Made by a program: the position numbers and the translations under genes. This document shows positions 11,488 to 22,881 of a stretch of 64,000 bases of DNA, piece by piece; positions within the stretch are counted from its first letter, which is position 1; every line of letters starts with the position of its first letter. Where the stretch lies: positions 124,001 to 188,000 of the forward strand of contig JAJOHG010000022.1 in the NCBI GenBank assembly GCA_021029095.1. Reading direction: 5' to 3'. The stretch comes from Phellopilus nigrolimitatus (Eukaryota > Basidiomycota > Agaricomycetes > Hymenochaetales > Hymenochaetaceae). Under the pieces are notes generated by a model, which did no database searches, was not told where the DNA came from, and worked only from the letters and a program-made list of their open reading frames with translations.

Positions 11488-13750
11488 AGTGGAACGGGTG
11501 CAAAATGTTTAACAAGCCTTCGAAAGGTCGACTCGGGAGGATGTGTCGAAACCACAGAGACATTTAAAGAAAACAGAGCCGGTCAGAAGCAAAAGCTTCG
11601 ACCGAGTTATGATGCGATCCACATTCTTGATGGCGAAATGGAACTGCAGGTGAACAAGATAGCATCGATATTGCGATTCGAAGCTCGAATCCGTATCAAA
11701 GCGAGGTGAAACAGCTTATTCTTTGTGATGCGATCGGACTCAACACAGCACCAGAACTCTAGCTTCCCGGAGAGGTGTGTTCGGGGATCGCAGGAGATGA
11801 CTCGTTTAGGAATAGAGGGACGGAATTATGCGCCCTCCGTATGCGGTCAAAAACGGCACTTCGATTCGCGATTTCAAGAACAGGATGGGAATAGCATGGA
11901 TGGCCAGACACTCCCAGAGCTCGATAAGAAGAGCAATCGCACTGAACTGAAATGCATTCATAGCCTCGCTCGAAAACCGCATCGGAGGTCTACTTGTATG
12001 CACAGAATTTATTGCCAGAAGAACGGGGAGCACACGGACTATGCCGCTGTGTGAGATCTATCATTTGCATGAAGATGGAACAAGTGTAGGTCGAGTTCAG
12101 ATGCACGAGAGACCAAAAGATATGTGGGCGCAACGTCACAACGTAGATCGAACGCATATAAGCCCGCAAACGGGGAAAGTAGACGAGCCGACCTGGTCAT
12201 TGGAGATTGCAGACAAAGCCGAAACTCACAATCTCTCCAGTGAGTACTCATATGACACGTAACTTAAAGTAAGGGATCGCATACTCTGAAACGAATATCG
12301 CGATATCATCGAGCCAGAAGGGGAGCCAGGCTGATCATGCTCACTGATACACGAATCCCGGGGCGAATGGGACGATACCAAAACTCCTGCACAGGCAAGC
12401 CTATCTCCCCTGAACCTGGTGAGTAACCGAGATCGATTCCAGCATAGTTCATCAAGTCACCGAAAAGACGCGCATCTACTCGAGGGTGCGAGCGCGCCAG
12501 CATCGAGACAGCCGAATCCGATCCCAGTGAACCGACGAGTCGCTCTCCCTTGACCACGCACGCAATTAGGGCTATCTCTCGCCTGCACTTCTGGGCGGCT
12601 TCCTGGAGTGGGAAAACTTGAGGATACGATCATCAGAACCAAGATAAGTTGTATTCGTACTTTGAAGAAGGAAGATCAACATGCCGCGCGTTCCCTGCGC
12701 AAGGAATCTCGACCGGCTACTCAGAAAGCAGTACACCGCGAGAGCGCGCAGCAGGTCTGTATGTTGTCTGCACGACTTGAGAAATGCGAGAGGAGCGGGA
12801 GTACGCGCGGCATAAGTGCTTCGGCGTTCCAGCGCCTGGCGGTGATGAGCAAAGTCAGGGAAGATTTGGACCAACAACGCTTGCTCGACGGATGGCCGCT
12901 GTTGGCGCTAAACGGGGCGGCCCCTATAGTCCCCAAAGGCAGCGGCTTCTTTGTGCTTTCAAATAACGGCACGTACGCGCGCGCGGTTGGACTGTAAATC
13001 ACCGGGCAAAACGCTCAGAGACGGCGAGAAGAGAAGCATATGTAACGAGAATGCCAATATACCTAGTTCCGCACTACGTGTTTTCCGCGCAAGCAACTGC
13101 GGCTCGCATTCCGCTGTCAGACAAGGCACTCTAGACGCGAGCGACCACCGTGTTATAGTAGAAAGAATCGTAGACCTGCAGAGCGAGCGCGTTCCCAAAA
13201 CAGGGCCCGAAAGGCGATGATTTAGGTGTGGGCTGAGGATGGGCAGCGGGGGAGACCGGCAAGCGAGCTGAATAGATTGCGTGAGCTTAGAAAGGGCAAG
13301 ATCTGTGAATGAATATGAGCTGATGAAGAGGGAGAAAAGAGATCGTGCGCACTTCGCGGATCTGATGAGATCCTAGATATGCCGACTTCATCCAGAAAGA
13401 CGGAGATTTCGGTAAGAGATAATCACGCATCATACCAATAGTTACCACATACCGAATAAGTGCATGGAGTAGAGAGCACTACATGGCCGACGAAGTCGAG
13501 GACCACTATGCAGCATATCTATGCGAGATTTCTGCTGCGCGCGGTTGACACGCTCCGCATTCGACATGGACTTGGAAAACATATCCTGGAGGATTTGACA
13601 AGCGGACGAGTCGCGACAAGCATGCATAGACGATAAGCGGGTGTATTTGGTCGATTGAGTACATATGTCTATACAAAAGAACAGCTTGAAGACGGTGAGC
13701 GCGAGGCCGAGAAACACGAGAAACACGACGGACTCACGGATTCTAATCTT
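11488..13750 (-). other. Upstream block of unit 2 with hydrophobic minus-strand frame
   Basis: At 13442-13726 the minus strand reads MFLVFLGLALTVFKLFFC ... IFSKSMSNAERVNRAQQK. Compared with unit 1, the changes inside the hydrophobic segment (GTC to GTG twice, TTG to CTG) are silent in this frame but alter residues on the other strand. That argues the minus strand is the coding one. Another shared piece at 11806-12033 reads ALLIELWECLAIHAIPILFL. No complete gene model was reached. Confidence 0.42.
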
Positions 13751-15079
13751 CCAGCCGGGAAGTCACCCCGTCCCCAGCCACCGGTGTCCGTTATGACCTC
13801 CATCAACGAACCGCCCGTCGACACGACGCTCGATTCCATCTCGGTCATCTGGCACGCCCAGGAAGCCTCCGCCTTGTGCAGAGACGCCAAGTCGACTTCT
13901 CCGGTACTGCGAGCTCGGCTGCCGGTGCGGAACCACCGCGCGAGCGCGCGCCGAACGGCGTCGTGGAAACTTTGGGCACGCTCTCTGCTCGCCGTCTGTC
14001 TCGTCTTCGTATACTGAAGAGACATCTTTTCTTTCTCTTGTTGCAGACCCGACGTCCACCACAAAACCCGCCGTTTCAGACACCCCCAGTGCGGCCTCTT
14101 CCACCGCGGCGCGCACCCCACTTCCCCATCTCCTAGCGCGCCGTGCCCACCTCCTCCGGCCGTTCGGACATGGATGACACGAGCGCGCACGACGTCAAGC
14201 TCGATAGGTCCAGACTCGAGCTTTTGCACATGGCCTCCTCAACAGCGAGTTAGATCTATGAGCAAGTTAGACAAGAACTGTGTGTTTCGTAGGGAGGGAC
14301 TGGACGTCGTCCAAATGATGACGTCAGCACCGGTCTTTCAGCAAGCCAGCCGGAGGCGCGAGCCGAGCGCCGTGCGCTCTCTGCTATTTCTGCCCGTCGA
14401 GAAAGGAACTAGGTTCGTTTCCTTTCTTTCTTCGAGTTTGATACGCCGCTGCTGATGGGGACCATATATTTAAACTTATAGAACAGAAAATGCGATGACG
14501 TCGCGTCGACCTGTCCGCCAGGAGCTGTGCCATCGAGGGCGCCTTAGAGTTAGTCGATCTGCTTCCTTCTTCTTTCGCGTTGCTCATTTGCCATCAGATA
14601 CTTATTTACGTTCTTGGTTGTTGGCGTCATTCGATCAGGCGATTGTACACGGGACGGACGGTCTTCTCAGAAAGCAGCGTGTCGACAGCCTTGACCGGGA
14701 AAGACGCTTTGGCACAGCAACGTGCGTATTTATTTCTTGCTTTCGAGAAAAGCAAGCTAATTGAAACGATCATTTGTTCAGTTAACTACAATGGGTGGAT
14801 AGGCCAGCCACCGAGCAGCCTCATAGGCGAAGGCCTGGGTGGAGACACGGTGTGATGTTAACACAGTGCGTGCGCCTTTCTTCGTTTCTCCTCCATCTCT
14901 TTGATATGATTTCCTCGCCATCTTCAACAGCGGAGCGAAGCTCGAGCAATATTCCTTTCGCTCTATTTCCACATATTTGCTTCGTTCCTGTCGCTAGCGA
15001 GACCGTGTTTCTCGATCGCTCCGACAGCAACCTCAATACTCTCCTTCTGCAAAACATCGTCCGATGCGGGCAGCAGGAA
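13751..15079. other. Inter-unit segment 2 (unresolved)
   Basis: A plus-strand ATG at about 13795 opens MTSINEPPVDTTLD. Equivalent starts occur at about 18943 (MTSTNIELPVDAQLD) and 24569 (MTSVNIDPPVDAQ). A possible intron follows (acceptor ttgttgcag at 14038-14046), leading to a Thr/Ser/Pro-rich stretch. From 14174 the block copies the segment at 7256. It is likely the 5' end of an unknown plus-strand gene. Confidence 0.33.
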
Positions 15080-16090
15080 AGGTAGTTGCGTCTCGGACAC
15101 GAAGATGAATGACAACGACGCGTATTTGGACGTGCAGCTCGCGGCGCGTGCATACCTGCCAGAGCGCGTCGCGGGCGCGCTTGGCGCAATCCTGCTTGAG
15201 CACCTCGTATCTCCTTTCCACTCCAGCCTCTGAATCAGTGTTGCACTTCAGCAGCTGTGGGCGTGACAGGCGCAGACGCCATCGACGCGCAGCTCGTCCC
15301 TGCCTCAACCGCCCCGTCTGTCCAGGCCTCCGAGCCTCGGTTAGCCGCATCCGACACGCGCATAAGCGCCGACGATGCATGGACGACAGCACAGAGCCTC
15401 CAGGACGATTTATTCAGCACTGCGGACTCCGCTACGGCGCATCGCGCGCGAGCCGAACAGCGTTGCGGAATATTTAGGTGGGCACCCTGCTGGTCTTCCG
15501 CCAAATTTCAGTGTCTATCTGGCAAAGCTTCATTTTTGTATACTGATGTCATCCCTTTCTTTCTCTTGCTGCAGACCCGACATCCTCCGCCAAACCCGCA
15601 GTCTCAGGCAATCCAGCGTGCTTTTTTTCACCATGGCGCTCGCCCCGCTCCCTAGCCCCGCGCACCCCATCTCCACCACCTCTAGCAGCGAGCGCGTCCT
15701 CGCGGGTCCTGCTCCATCGCACCGAGCGGCTCACTCCCGCCGCTTTCAGTTACTCGAACACGGATGACGGCGCACCTGCAGCGGCAGCAGCGGCACCCTG
15801 CCCCGGCCCCACCACGTCCCAAGGAATACGCCGCTCCCGGGCGCCGCGCGCGGTGTGCCCGCGGCGGACGGGGACCCCAGCTCCGCGACGCCGTCTGCGC
15901 TGGTGCAAGCATCTGCGAAAGGCGCGCGCGAACCGTCACTGCTGCCAAAGGACGAGCCGCTGGGAACGAGCAAGCACCTGCACTGGGTGTTGAGGATAAA
16001 CACGCTGCGTGCGCGCAGAGCGTTGAGGCAGTGAGCCTCTCAAACAGTACTTTTTTTTCGCACGGGACTGATTCTACACAAACAGAAAGT
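15080..16090. other. GC-rich module, unit 3
   Basis: A short plus-strand frame at 15105-15233 starts MNDNDAYLDVQLAARAYLPE and has clear counterparts at 26155 and, degraded, at 8271. It is followed by the shared Ser/Ala-rich frame. Near 16030 the module departs from units 1, 2 and 4 and matches unit 5 instead (gtgagcctctcaaacagtac versus gtgagcctttcaaaaagaac near 27122). Confidence 0.35.
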
Positions 16091-16806
16091 AAAACGGAGT
16101 GATTACAGCCCACAGGACAGCCGTCCTCGAAACGCAAGCCGCGGAGCCGAGATTGAAATTGACGGGGAACGCGAATCGCAGCGCGTCTAGTACAGTGAGG
16201 GCTCTAGTGCGGTCATTTGCCCGAAGGCGCTGCACAGAACGTGCGAAGTGGACGCTAGCCTTGTTCGCGCCGCTCGAGCAGGCATCGCGCGCAGGGTGCG
16301 GGCTCGCGTACGAAATGTCCTCAGTTCTGGGAACGAGTACCGAGCCTCAAGACGCACATGCAAGTCGGTTCGCTTTCACTCCACTCCTGTTTCTCGCCGT
16401 CCTTGGCGCCATGTCGGTCGCGCTGGTGAGCCAGCACGGCTTATCGACATTCACTGCCGGTGCACTGATTAAGCATGGCAAGCCGGATGAGCAAACATGT
16501 GCGGTGTTGATGTATTAGGGTAACCACATCTATCTGTAAAGTTTTGACATATAAATTTCTAAAGGGGGATGATCACACTAAGCTTGGATCTGGTATTTCT
16601 TCACACAGCGAAGATTCTTTACATTGCAATGACAATGACAATTAAATAAGGGAAGAATAAGAAGCAAAAAAAAAAAAAAAAAAAGAATAGGAGTGGATGT
16701 GTGTTTGACCGTCCTACAGAGCTTCTGCTCGATTGTTATTTTATTAGTCAGCAAAGCCATTACAATAAATATAATAACAAAAGCACCTTGAAATTCCCTT
16801 CACAAA
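16091..16806 (+). other. Plus-strand terminal frame, unit 3 (altered end)
   Basis: The frame LGTSTEPQDAHASRFAF is present at about 16327-16380. Relative to unit 1 there is a 9-nt in-frame loss, then an 8-nt loss that changes the frame and removes the Trp-stop end. A run of 18 A lies at 16667-16684. The remainder up to the stop of the DUF6533 gene is AT-rich with no other feature seen. Confidence 0.38.
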
Positions 16807-18423
16807 TCAGGAAAACTCAATGTTGCTCATGGTTCGCATCCTGTAGCTGGTCCCTCCATTGGCTCCCCTCTCTCCAGCCTCCTTCAGATGGACCAACAGG
16901 CGACTCCCAAGGACACAGAGAAGGCTCGGATTTCCCAGAACATTTAGGAGTTCAGCCAGAAGAGCATTTGGGATGTACAACTGGTCTGCAACTATCTGCA
17001 TAACACTGCAAAATATGACCCTGTTATAATGGTCAGCTCATATACCACTACTTATGCATGAAGGGAAAATACATAATGAAATAAATGGCCTGATCTTGGA
17101 TCAGCACCTTGACAAGAGTGAACTGGCTGAAGCCAGCTGTCTCTCTCCAGTGTTCTGCAGCCTTATAGAGTGATAGAACCATCAGAATAACTGCATACAC
17201 CATTGGAGCAGCCCTGTTTCAACTTTCAAGTCAGTCAGAGCACTTTCCTAAGAACACCAGTGCTAACCAGGATAAAGCATCCCATACATTTGGAGGACCT
17301 CTATTGGTTCCACATGATGTTACACCTTTTGCAAGTTCCTTTACAATAACTGAAACCCATTATTAGAAACTACTGCTGTAGGATGAATGAAATTTCTTAC
17401 TCTCTTCATAAATGGTGTCATATATAATGACACCCAGCGTAAATGCTGCCTCAAGTCCAAATAGAGTCCTCAGGCATGCAGCCAGCCTCTTATCTGTTGT
17501 TTATTAGACATTAGAAGTGATTGGTAGTATTAGGACTGCTCACCCTGGTGGTACAGTGCATGGACCCGCATCAGAAGAATATCTTTCAGACAATTAGTGT
17601 AGGATAAAAAAAAACATGCAGAATATAATAATTTGGGAAACATTACAGTCAATCAAAAGGACAGTCATCAAGTCTTCCCTGCAATGAGCAAGACATTGTT
17701 CTGTGCAAAGTTCAGAAACTCACTAGCCAGTTCCTGAAACCAGAAAGTGCTGAGGCCTTTTAATTTTATCAGTAGAGACTGAAATGTAGTATCTGGGTGC
17801 TTACACCTATAAATGGAATTTAGAGTTAGCCACAGTAAGTTGCAGTACAATGATCAGAAATTGCTTGCAATGTTTCATTTGCTTGAAGAGTATTATCTAT
17901 AAAAGCAGTGTCAGTGGGCATTCTTTGCTTTGGTGCATGCCCAGTAAAGATTTTACTTACACACTATAGCTGAGATACTCCCGAAAATCCCAATATAGCG
18001 ATTCTGTGATATGTAAGAGCAATTTATCAGAAGAAACTGTAAAATATTATTTACTGAAAAGTAAACCAAGCTAACAAAGCTGCTAGGAGAGCTCTTCATT
18101 CCGCGTGGTAAGTAAGTATATGCCTGGTGCTAATTTCAAATAAATGACAAACCCAAAAGTATTTGGTCTAAACGATGCAATGATCAATTTCGACATGAAG
18201 ATGATAATGCCAGGACCTATTTACCTCCTTGTCCATAGTGATAACTAAAAGATAATATGTCATTTGAATCCGACGGACCAATGAAGAAGCAAAACGTACA
18301 CATGTCATAGACCAAGAGAGTTAGGATTGCCACTTCTGTGTAGATTGAGATATCTATCTCTGAGATGGAAATTGGAACGAGGCTCGGATCAACAGGTTCG
18401 ACGTCAGATCGTATGAAGTGCAT
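16807..18423 (-). CDS. DUF6533-type multi-pass membrane protein, copy 3
   Basis: This was the reference copy for the model: exons 18423-18300, 18244-18225, 18167-18153, 18093-18055, 18003-17963, 17806-17724, 17582-17544, 17493-17401, 17349-17268, 17213-17073, 17020-16807. The sum is 891 nt, 296 aa, and every phase joins cleanly. Segments in order are TEVAILTLLVYDM-F, ITMDKE, KYFW, SLVYFSNRYIGIFG, CKHPDTTFQSLLIKLKG, FWFQELANILLMRVHALYHQ, KRLAACLRTLFGLEAAF, PMVYAVILMVLSLYKAAEHW, LIQDQAIYFIMVIFCSVM and LLCVLGSRLLVHLKEAG. About seven hydrophobic helices are expected. Naming rests on family recognition by eye; the biochemical role is unknown. Confidence 0.82.
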
Positions 18424-18860
18424 AGTGGAACGGGCCAGAAAGGTTTCAGCAAGGCTTCGAAAGGTCGACTCGGGAAGTGTGTCGAAAAAGCCCCCGACCT
18501 CAGAGACATTTAAAGCAAAGAGAGTCCGGCAAACGAACAAAAGCTCTAATAGGATCTTCGAGGCTTTAGCGAGGAGGTCGGAGATTCAGTGATGCATCCG
18601 ATCGAGTCAGCGGCGTTGAATGATGGCGATACTGGTCATATACGCTAGAAGTCGCAAAGCCACCGTGATGCGACCATCGGCTTTGGGTGCTGAACTGTGC
18701 AGCATATATCTCGCAAAGAAGTGTATCTGTAACATTGACAGTGCACCGTTAACAAATAAGAGCGAAAGCCGCTAATGAAATAGTAAAAGTGCACAGTAGT
18801 ACGCTGCCATGAGTCCGAGCGTTTCGGAACGTGCCGGCTTACGGAAGCCTGCGGAGATAC
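18424..18860. other. Shortened upstream block of unit 3
   Basis: Only the first few hundred bases upstream of the DUF6533 start are kept here. They include the string tcttcgaggc(t/a)tt, also near 23017 and 29670, and the block at 18600-18770 that matches 23060-23250. The hydrophobic minus-strand gene present in units 1, 2 and 5 is absent, which explains the short 4.5-kb spacing to unit 4. Confidence 0.4.
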
Positions 18861-19259
18861 AGCTACTGAGAGCGTGTCCTCGGATGCTGAGCTTACGAAA
18901 CGGCCGATCCATTGCATCCGTCCCCAGCTATCGGCGTCCGTTATGACCTCCACCAACATCGAGCTGCCCGTCGACGCGCAGCTCGATTCCAACTCGACCG
19001 CCCGTCACTCCCAGCCAGCCTCCGCCTTGCGCAGAGCCGCCAAGATGACTTCTCCGGTACCACGAGCTCGGCTGCCCGTGCGGAACCACCGCGCGAGCGC
19101 GCGCCGAACGGCGTCTCAAAATCTTTGAAAGGTTCTCTGCTCGCCGTCTGTCTCATCTTCGTATACTGACGGACATCCCTTCCTTTCTCTTTTGCAGACC
19201 CGACGACCACCGCCAAACCCGCCGTCTCAGGAAACCTTAGTGCGGTTTCTTCCACCGCG
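18861..19259 (+). other. Possible first exon of unknown plus-strand gene, unit 3
   Basis: An ATG near 18943 opens MTSTNIELPVDAQLDSNSTA. An intron-like break follows about 180 nt later, with an acceptor tcttttgcag at 19188-19197, and the next frame has TAKPAVSG as in other units. The two-exon pattern repeats at 13795 and 26310, so it probably reflects a real gene. No known domain was recognised. Confidence 0.33.
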
Positions 19260-20345
19260 GCACGTGCATACCTGCCATCGCGATGTTGACCATGTCTACC
19301 GTGCGCAGGCGTGTCGCGAGCAGCGACTGGAGCGCGTTGCAGGCGCGCTCGGCGCTATCCTGCGTGAGCAGCCTCGTATTTCCTTTTCCCTCTCGCCTCT
19401 GAATCGGTGTTTCTTTTCAGCAGCTCGGGTACCACAGACGCAGACGCCGTGGATGCACAGCTCGACCCCACCTCGACCTGTCCAGGCCTCCGAGCCGCGA
19501 TTGGCCGCCTCCGACACGCGCAAGAGCGTCGACAGCGCGTCGACGACCGCGTAGAGCCTCCATAATGACTTCTTCGGCACTGCTAGCTCAGATACCGGCG
19601 TGGGGCCACCGGGCAAGCGTGTGCCGAGCGGCGTCGCAGAACATTTGTGTGCGTCTCTTTTTGTCTTCCGCCATGCTCCCACCGTCTGTCTAGCAACACT
19701 TCGTTTTCGTATCCTGACTGCATCCCTTTCTTTCTCTTGTTGCAGACCCGACGTCTAATACCAAGCCCACCGTCTCAGGCACACCCAACGTGCCCTTTTC
19801 CACAGCGGCTCCCTAGCTTCGCGCACCCCATCCCCACCACCTCCAGCAGCGAGCGCGTCCCCGCAGGTCCCGCTCCATTGCACCGACTGGCCCATCCCCG
19901 CCGCTTTCGGTTACTTGGACACGGGTGACGCGAACGCGCCTGCAGCAGCAACAGCCGCCCTGCTCCCTGGCTTCATGTGCGCCGTTCCGGCTCTGGCCCC
20001 ACCGTGTCCCCAAGGAGCTCGCCGCTCCTGGGCGCCGCGCGGGGTGTGCCCGCGGCGGACGGGGGCCTCCAGCTCCGTGGTGCCGTCTGCGCCGGTGCAA
20101 GCATTCGTGAAGAGTGCGCGCGCCCCGACGCCACCGCTGCCGCCGCCGCTAAAGAATGCGCCGCTGGGAACGAGCACGCGCTTGCACTGGGTATCGAGTT
20201 TAGAATCTCTGCGGGCGCGCAGAGCGTTGAGGGCATGCAGCGTGTCGACCGCGGAAGCGGGGGAGGGCAGGGAAGAGGGAGGGCAGGGCAAAGAGGATGG
20301 TCGAGAAGGCGATGAACAACCTACACCACCGCGGGATTTGACTGG
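19260..20345. other. GC-rich module, unit 4
   Basis: This carries the shared plus-strand frames (AASDTRKSVDSASTT near 19507) and the minus-strand frame LDTQCKRVLVPSG near 20160-20195. The signal-like minus-strand start (LFIAFSTILFALP near 20300) is in a different frame from the rest, so this copy of that frame is broken unless spliced. A 247-codon plus-strand open frame at 19915-20658 is not matched in other units and probably reflects base composition. Confidence 0.33.
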
Positions 20346-21273
20346 TCGCCCTGGCGCGTGCGCGTGTCTGCGCCTCGCGCACTGTCACTGCTTCTGCAAA
20401 CTTTTCTTTCGCATCTGGTATTGCCAAGATTCGGTATGCTCCCGCGTAATATCCAAACGTCTGTGCTGCTCAAACTCTGCCGAGTCCTCTTTGATCATTA
20501 TTGCATGTACGGACCGACTCCACAGCTCGCTCATGGAGCCACGATTGCAAGTTTTGTCGTATCTTTCCATTATTTTTGCTTTGTTTCGCAACTCCACACA
20601 CGATCTCGGTGCGTCAGCGCAAGAAGGGAACTGTGCCGGAACCCCTGCGCAGGTCTGATCTGAAATTACACTTGCCCGAAAGTGCTGCACAGAATGTGCG
20701 ACGTGGACGCTCGTGTTCGCGCCGCTCCAGCAGGCATCGCGCGCAGGGTGCGGGCTCGTGTACGAAAATTTCCGTCGTTCTGACTGCGAACACCGAACCT
20801 CAAGACGCACATGCGTGTCGGTTCGCTTTCACTCCGCCTCCTCTTGTGTTTCTCGCCGTCCTTGGCACCAATGCGATGTGTCGGTCGCGCTGGTGAGCCA
20901 GCACGGGCCATCGACATCCGTTCCCGGTGCGCTGTGGCAAGCCGAATGAACAACACATGCGCACTGTTGATGTATTGAGGTAACCACATCTATCTATTAT
21001 GATTTGACATATGAATTTCTAGAGGGGGACGATCGCACTGGGCTCGTATGTATAAACAGACTGGTATTTCTTCGCACAGTGAAGATTCTTTACATGGCAA
21101 TAGCAATTTAATAGGGCAGAATGAGAAGCTAGAAGCAGAAAATAACAAATATAATAGGAGTGGATGTGTGTTTGCCCATCCTACAGAGCTTCTGCTTGAC
21201 TGTTATTTTATTAATCAGCAAAGCCATTACAATAAATATAACAACAAAAGCACCTTGAAATCCCCTTCACAAA
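20346..21273 (+). other. Conserved plus-strand terminal frame, unit 4
   Basis: At 20780-20896 the frame reads LTANTEPQDAHACRFAF, then PPPLVFLAVLGTNAMCRSRW and stop. Relative to unit 1 it is exactly one codon shorter in the hydrophobic part, which is what selection on a coding exon would allow. The rest, to 21273, is the AT-rich downstream region of the DUF6533 gene. Confidence 0.42.
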
Positions 21274-22881
21274 TCAGGAAAACTCAATATCGCTCATGGT
21301 CCGCATCCTGTAGCTGGTCCCTCCATTGGCCCCCCTTTCTCCAGCTTCCTTCAGATGGACCAGCAGGTGACTCCCAAGGATACAGAGAAAGCTGGGGCTT
21401 CCCAGAGCATTAAGGAGCTCAGCCAGAAGAACATTTGGGATAATCAACTGGTTTGAAACTATATGCATAACACTGCAAAATATGACCCTGGTAGAGTGGT
21501 CAGCTCATATACCACTGGTTATGCATGAAGAAAAAACTACATAATAAAATAAATGGCTTGGTCTTGGACCAGCACCTTGACAAGGGTGAACTGGTTGAAG
21601 CCAGCTGTCTCCCTCCAGTGTTCTGCAGCCTTATAGAGGGCTAGAACCATTAGGATAACTGCATACAGAATTGGAGCAGCCCTGTTCCAACTTCCAAGTC
21701 AGTCCGAATGCTTTCCCAAGAACAACAGTACTAACCAGGATAAACTGCCCCACAGTTTTGAAGGGTCTCCATTGGCTCCACAAAATTTTACACCTTCTAC
21801 TAGCTCCCCTACAACAACTGAAACCCATGATTAAATAATGCCACTGTAGGACAAACAAACATGCTTACTCCCTTCATATATGCTGGTATATACACGGATA
21901 CCCAGCAGAAATGCTGCCTCCAGTCCAAATAGAGTCCTCAGGCATGCAGCTAGCCTCTTATCTGTCGCTTATTAGACATTAGAAGTGATTGGAAGTATTG
22001 TGAATGCTCACTCTGGTGGTACAGTGCAAGGACCCGCATCAGAAGAATATCTGAACAACAATTAGTGTGGGGTGAATGAATTGAATATTATAATTAAGGA
22101 GATATTACAGTCAATCAAAAGGACAGTCATCCATTCTTCCCTGAAATGAGCAAGATGTTTTTCTGTGCAAAGATCAGAAACTCACTAGCCAGACCCTCAA
22201 TCCAGTAAAAGCCGAGGCCTTTCAATATTATCAGTAGAGACTGGGATGTAATATCTGGGAGCTTACACCTATAAATGAAGTTAAGAGTTAGCCACGGTAA
22301 GCTATAGTACAGTGATCAGAAATGGCTTGCAGAGTTTCATTTGCTTTAAGAGTTAGATCTGAGGATGCAGAGTTAGTGTACGTCCTTGTTTTGATGTGTC
22401 TCCATTAAGGTTTCGACTTACACACTATCAGTGAGATAGCTCCCAAAATTCCAATGTAACGATTCTGCAATGTGTTAAATTGGTTTAACAGAAGAAATCA
22501 TGAAATATCATATCTACTGCGAAGTAAATCAAGCCAACAAAGCTGCGAGGGTAGCTCTTCATGGAAGGTGAGCATATGCCTCGTGCTAATATCAAGTAAA
22601 CGACGTGCCCAAAAATATTTAATCTAAATAAAGCAGTGATCAGTTTCGACACAAAGATGATAATGCTAGGCCATATTTACCTCCTTGTCCATAGTGATAA
22701 CTGAAAGATAATTCGTCGTCTAAATGTTGGTATCTCAAGCTAAGATTGGAATTTTACCGGTATTGTAGAGCAAGAGAGTTAGAATCGCCACTTGTGTGGA
22801 AAGTGCAATATTTATCTCTGATATGATAAGTGGAACGAGGCTCGGATCAATAGGTTCGACATCAGAGCGTATGAAATGCAT
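21274..22881 (-). CDS. DUF6533-type multi-pass membrane protein, copy 4
   Basis: Exons: 22881-22758, 22700-22681, 22623-22609, 22556-22518, 22464-22424, 22268-22186, 22050-22012, 21961-21869, 21817-21736, 21681-21541, 21487-21274. The sum is 891 nt, 296 aa, open. The protein starts MHFIRSDVEPIDPSLVP and keeps NRYIGILG, ILLMRVLALYHQ and LLCILGSHLLVHLKEAG. Two points stand out. The 15-nt exon is followed by a GC donor (gcacgt) where the other copies have GT. The next intron is 7 nt shorter than in copies 1 to 3, but the change stays inside the intron. If the GC donor is not used, this copy is non-functional. Confidence 0.72.

Noticed and set aside
19915..20658. 247-codon plus-strand frame
   Set aside because: The matching regions of other units are interrupted in this frame, and it crosses module borders; it is unlikely to be a gene.
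22518..22585. Copy 4 as a frameshifted pseudogene
   Set aside because: A first model with a 75-nt exon 4 needed a 23-nt intron and a frameshift. Moving the acceptor 36 nt downstream gives normal intron length in all copies and puts the 7-nt deletion inside the intron.
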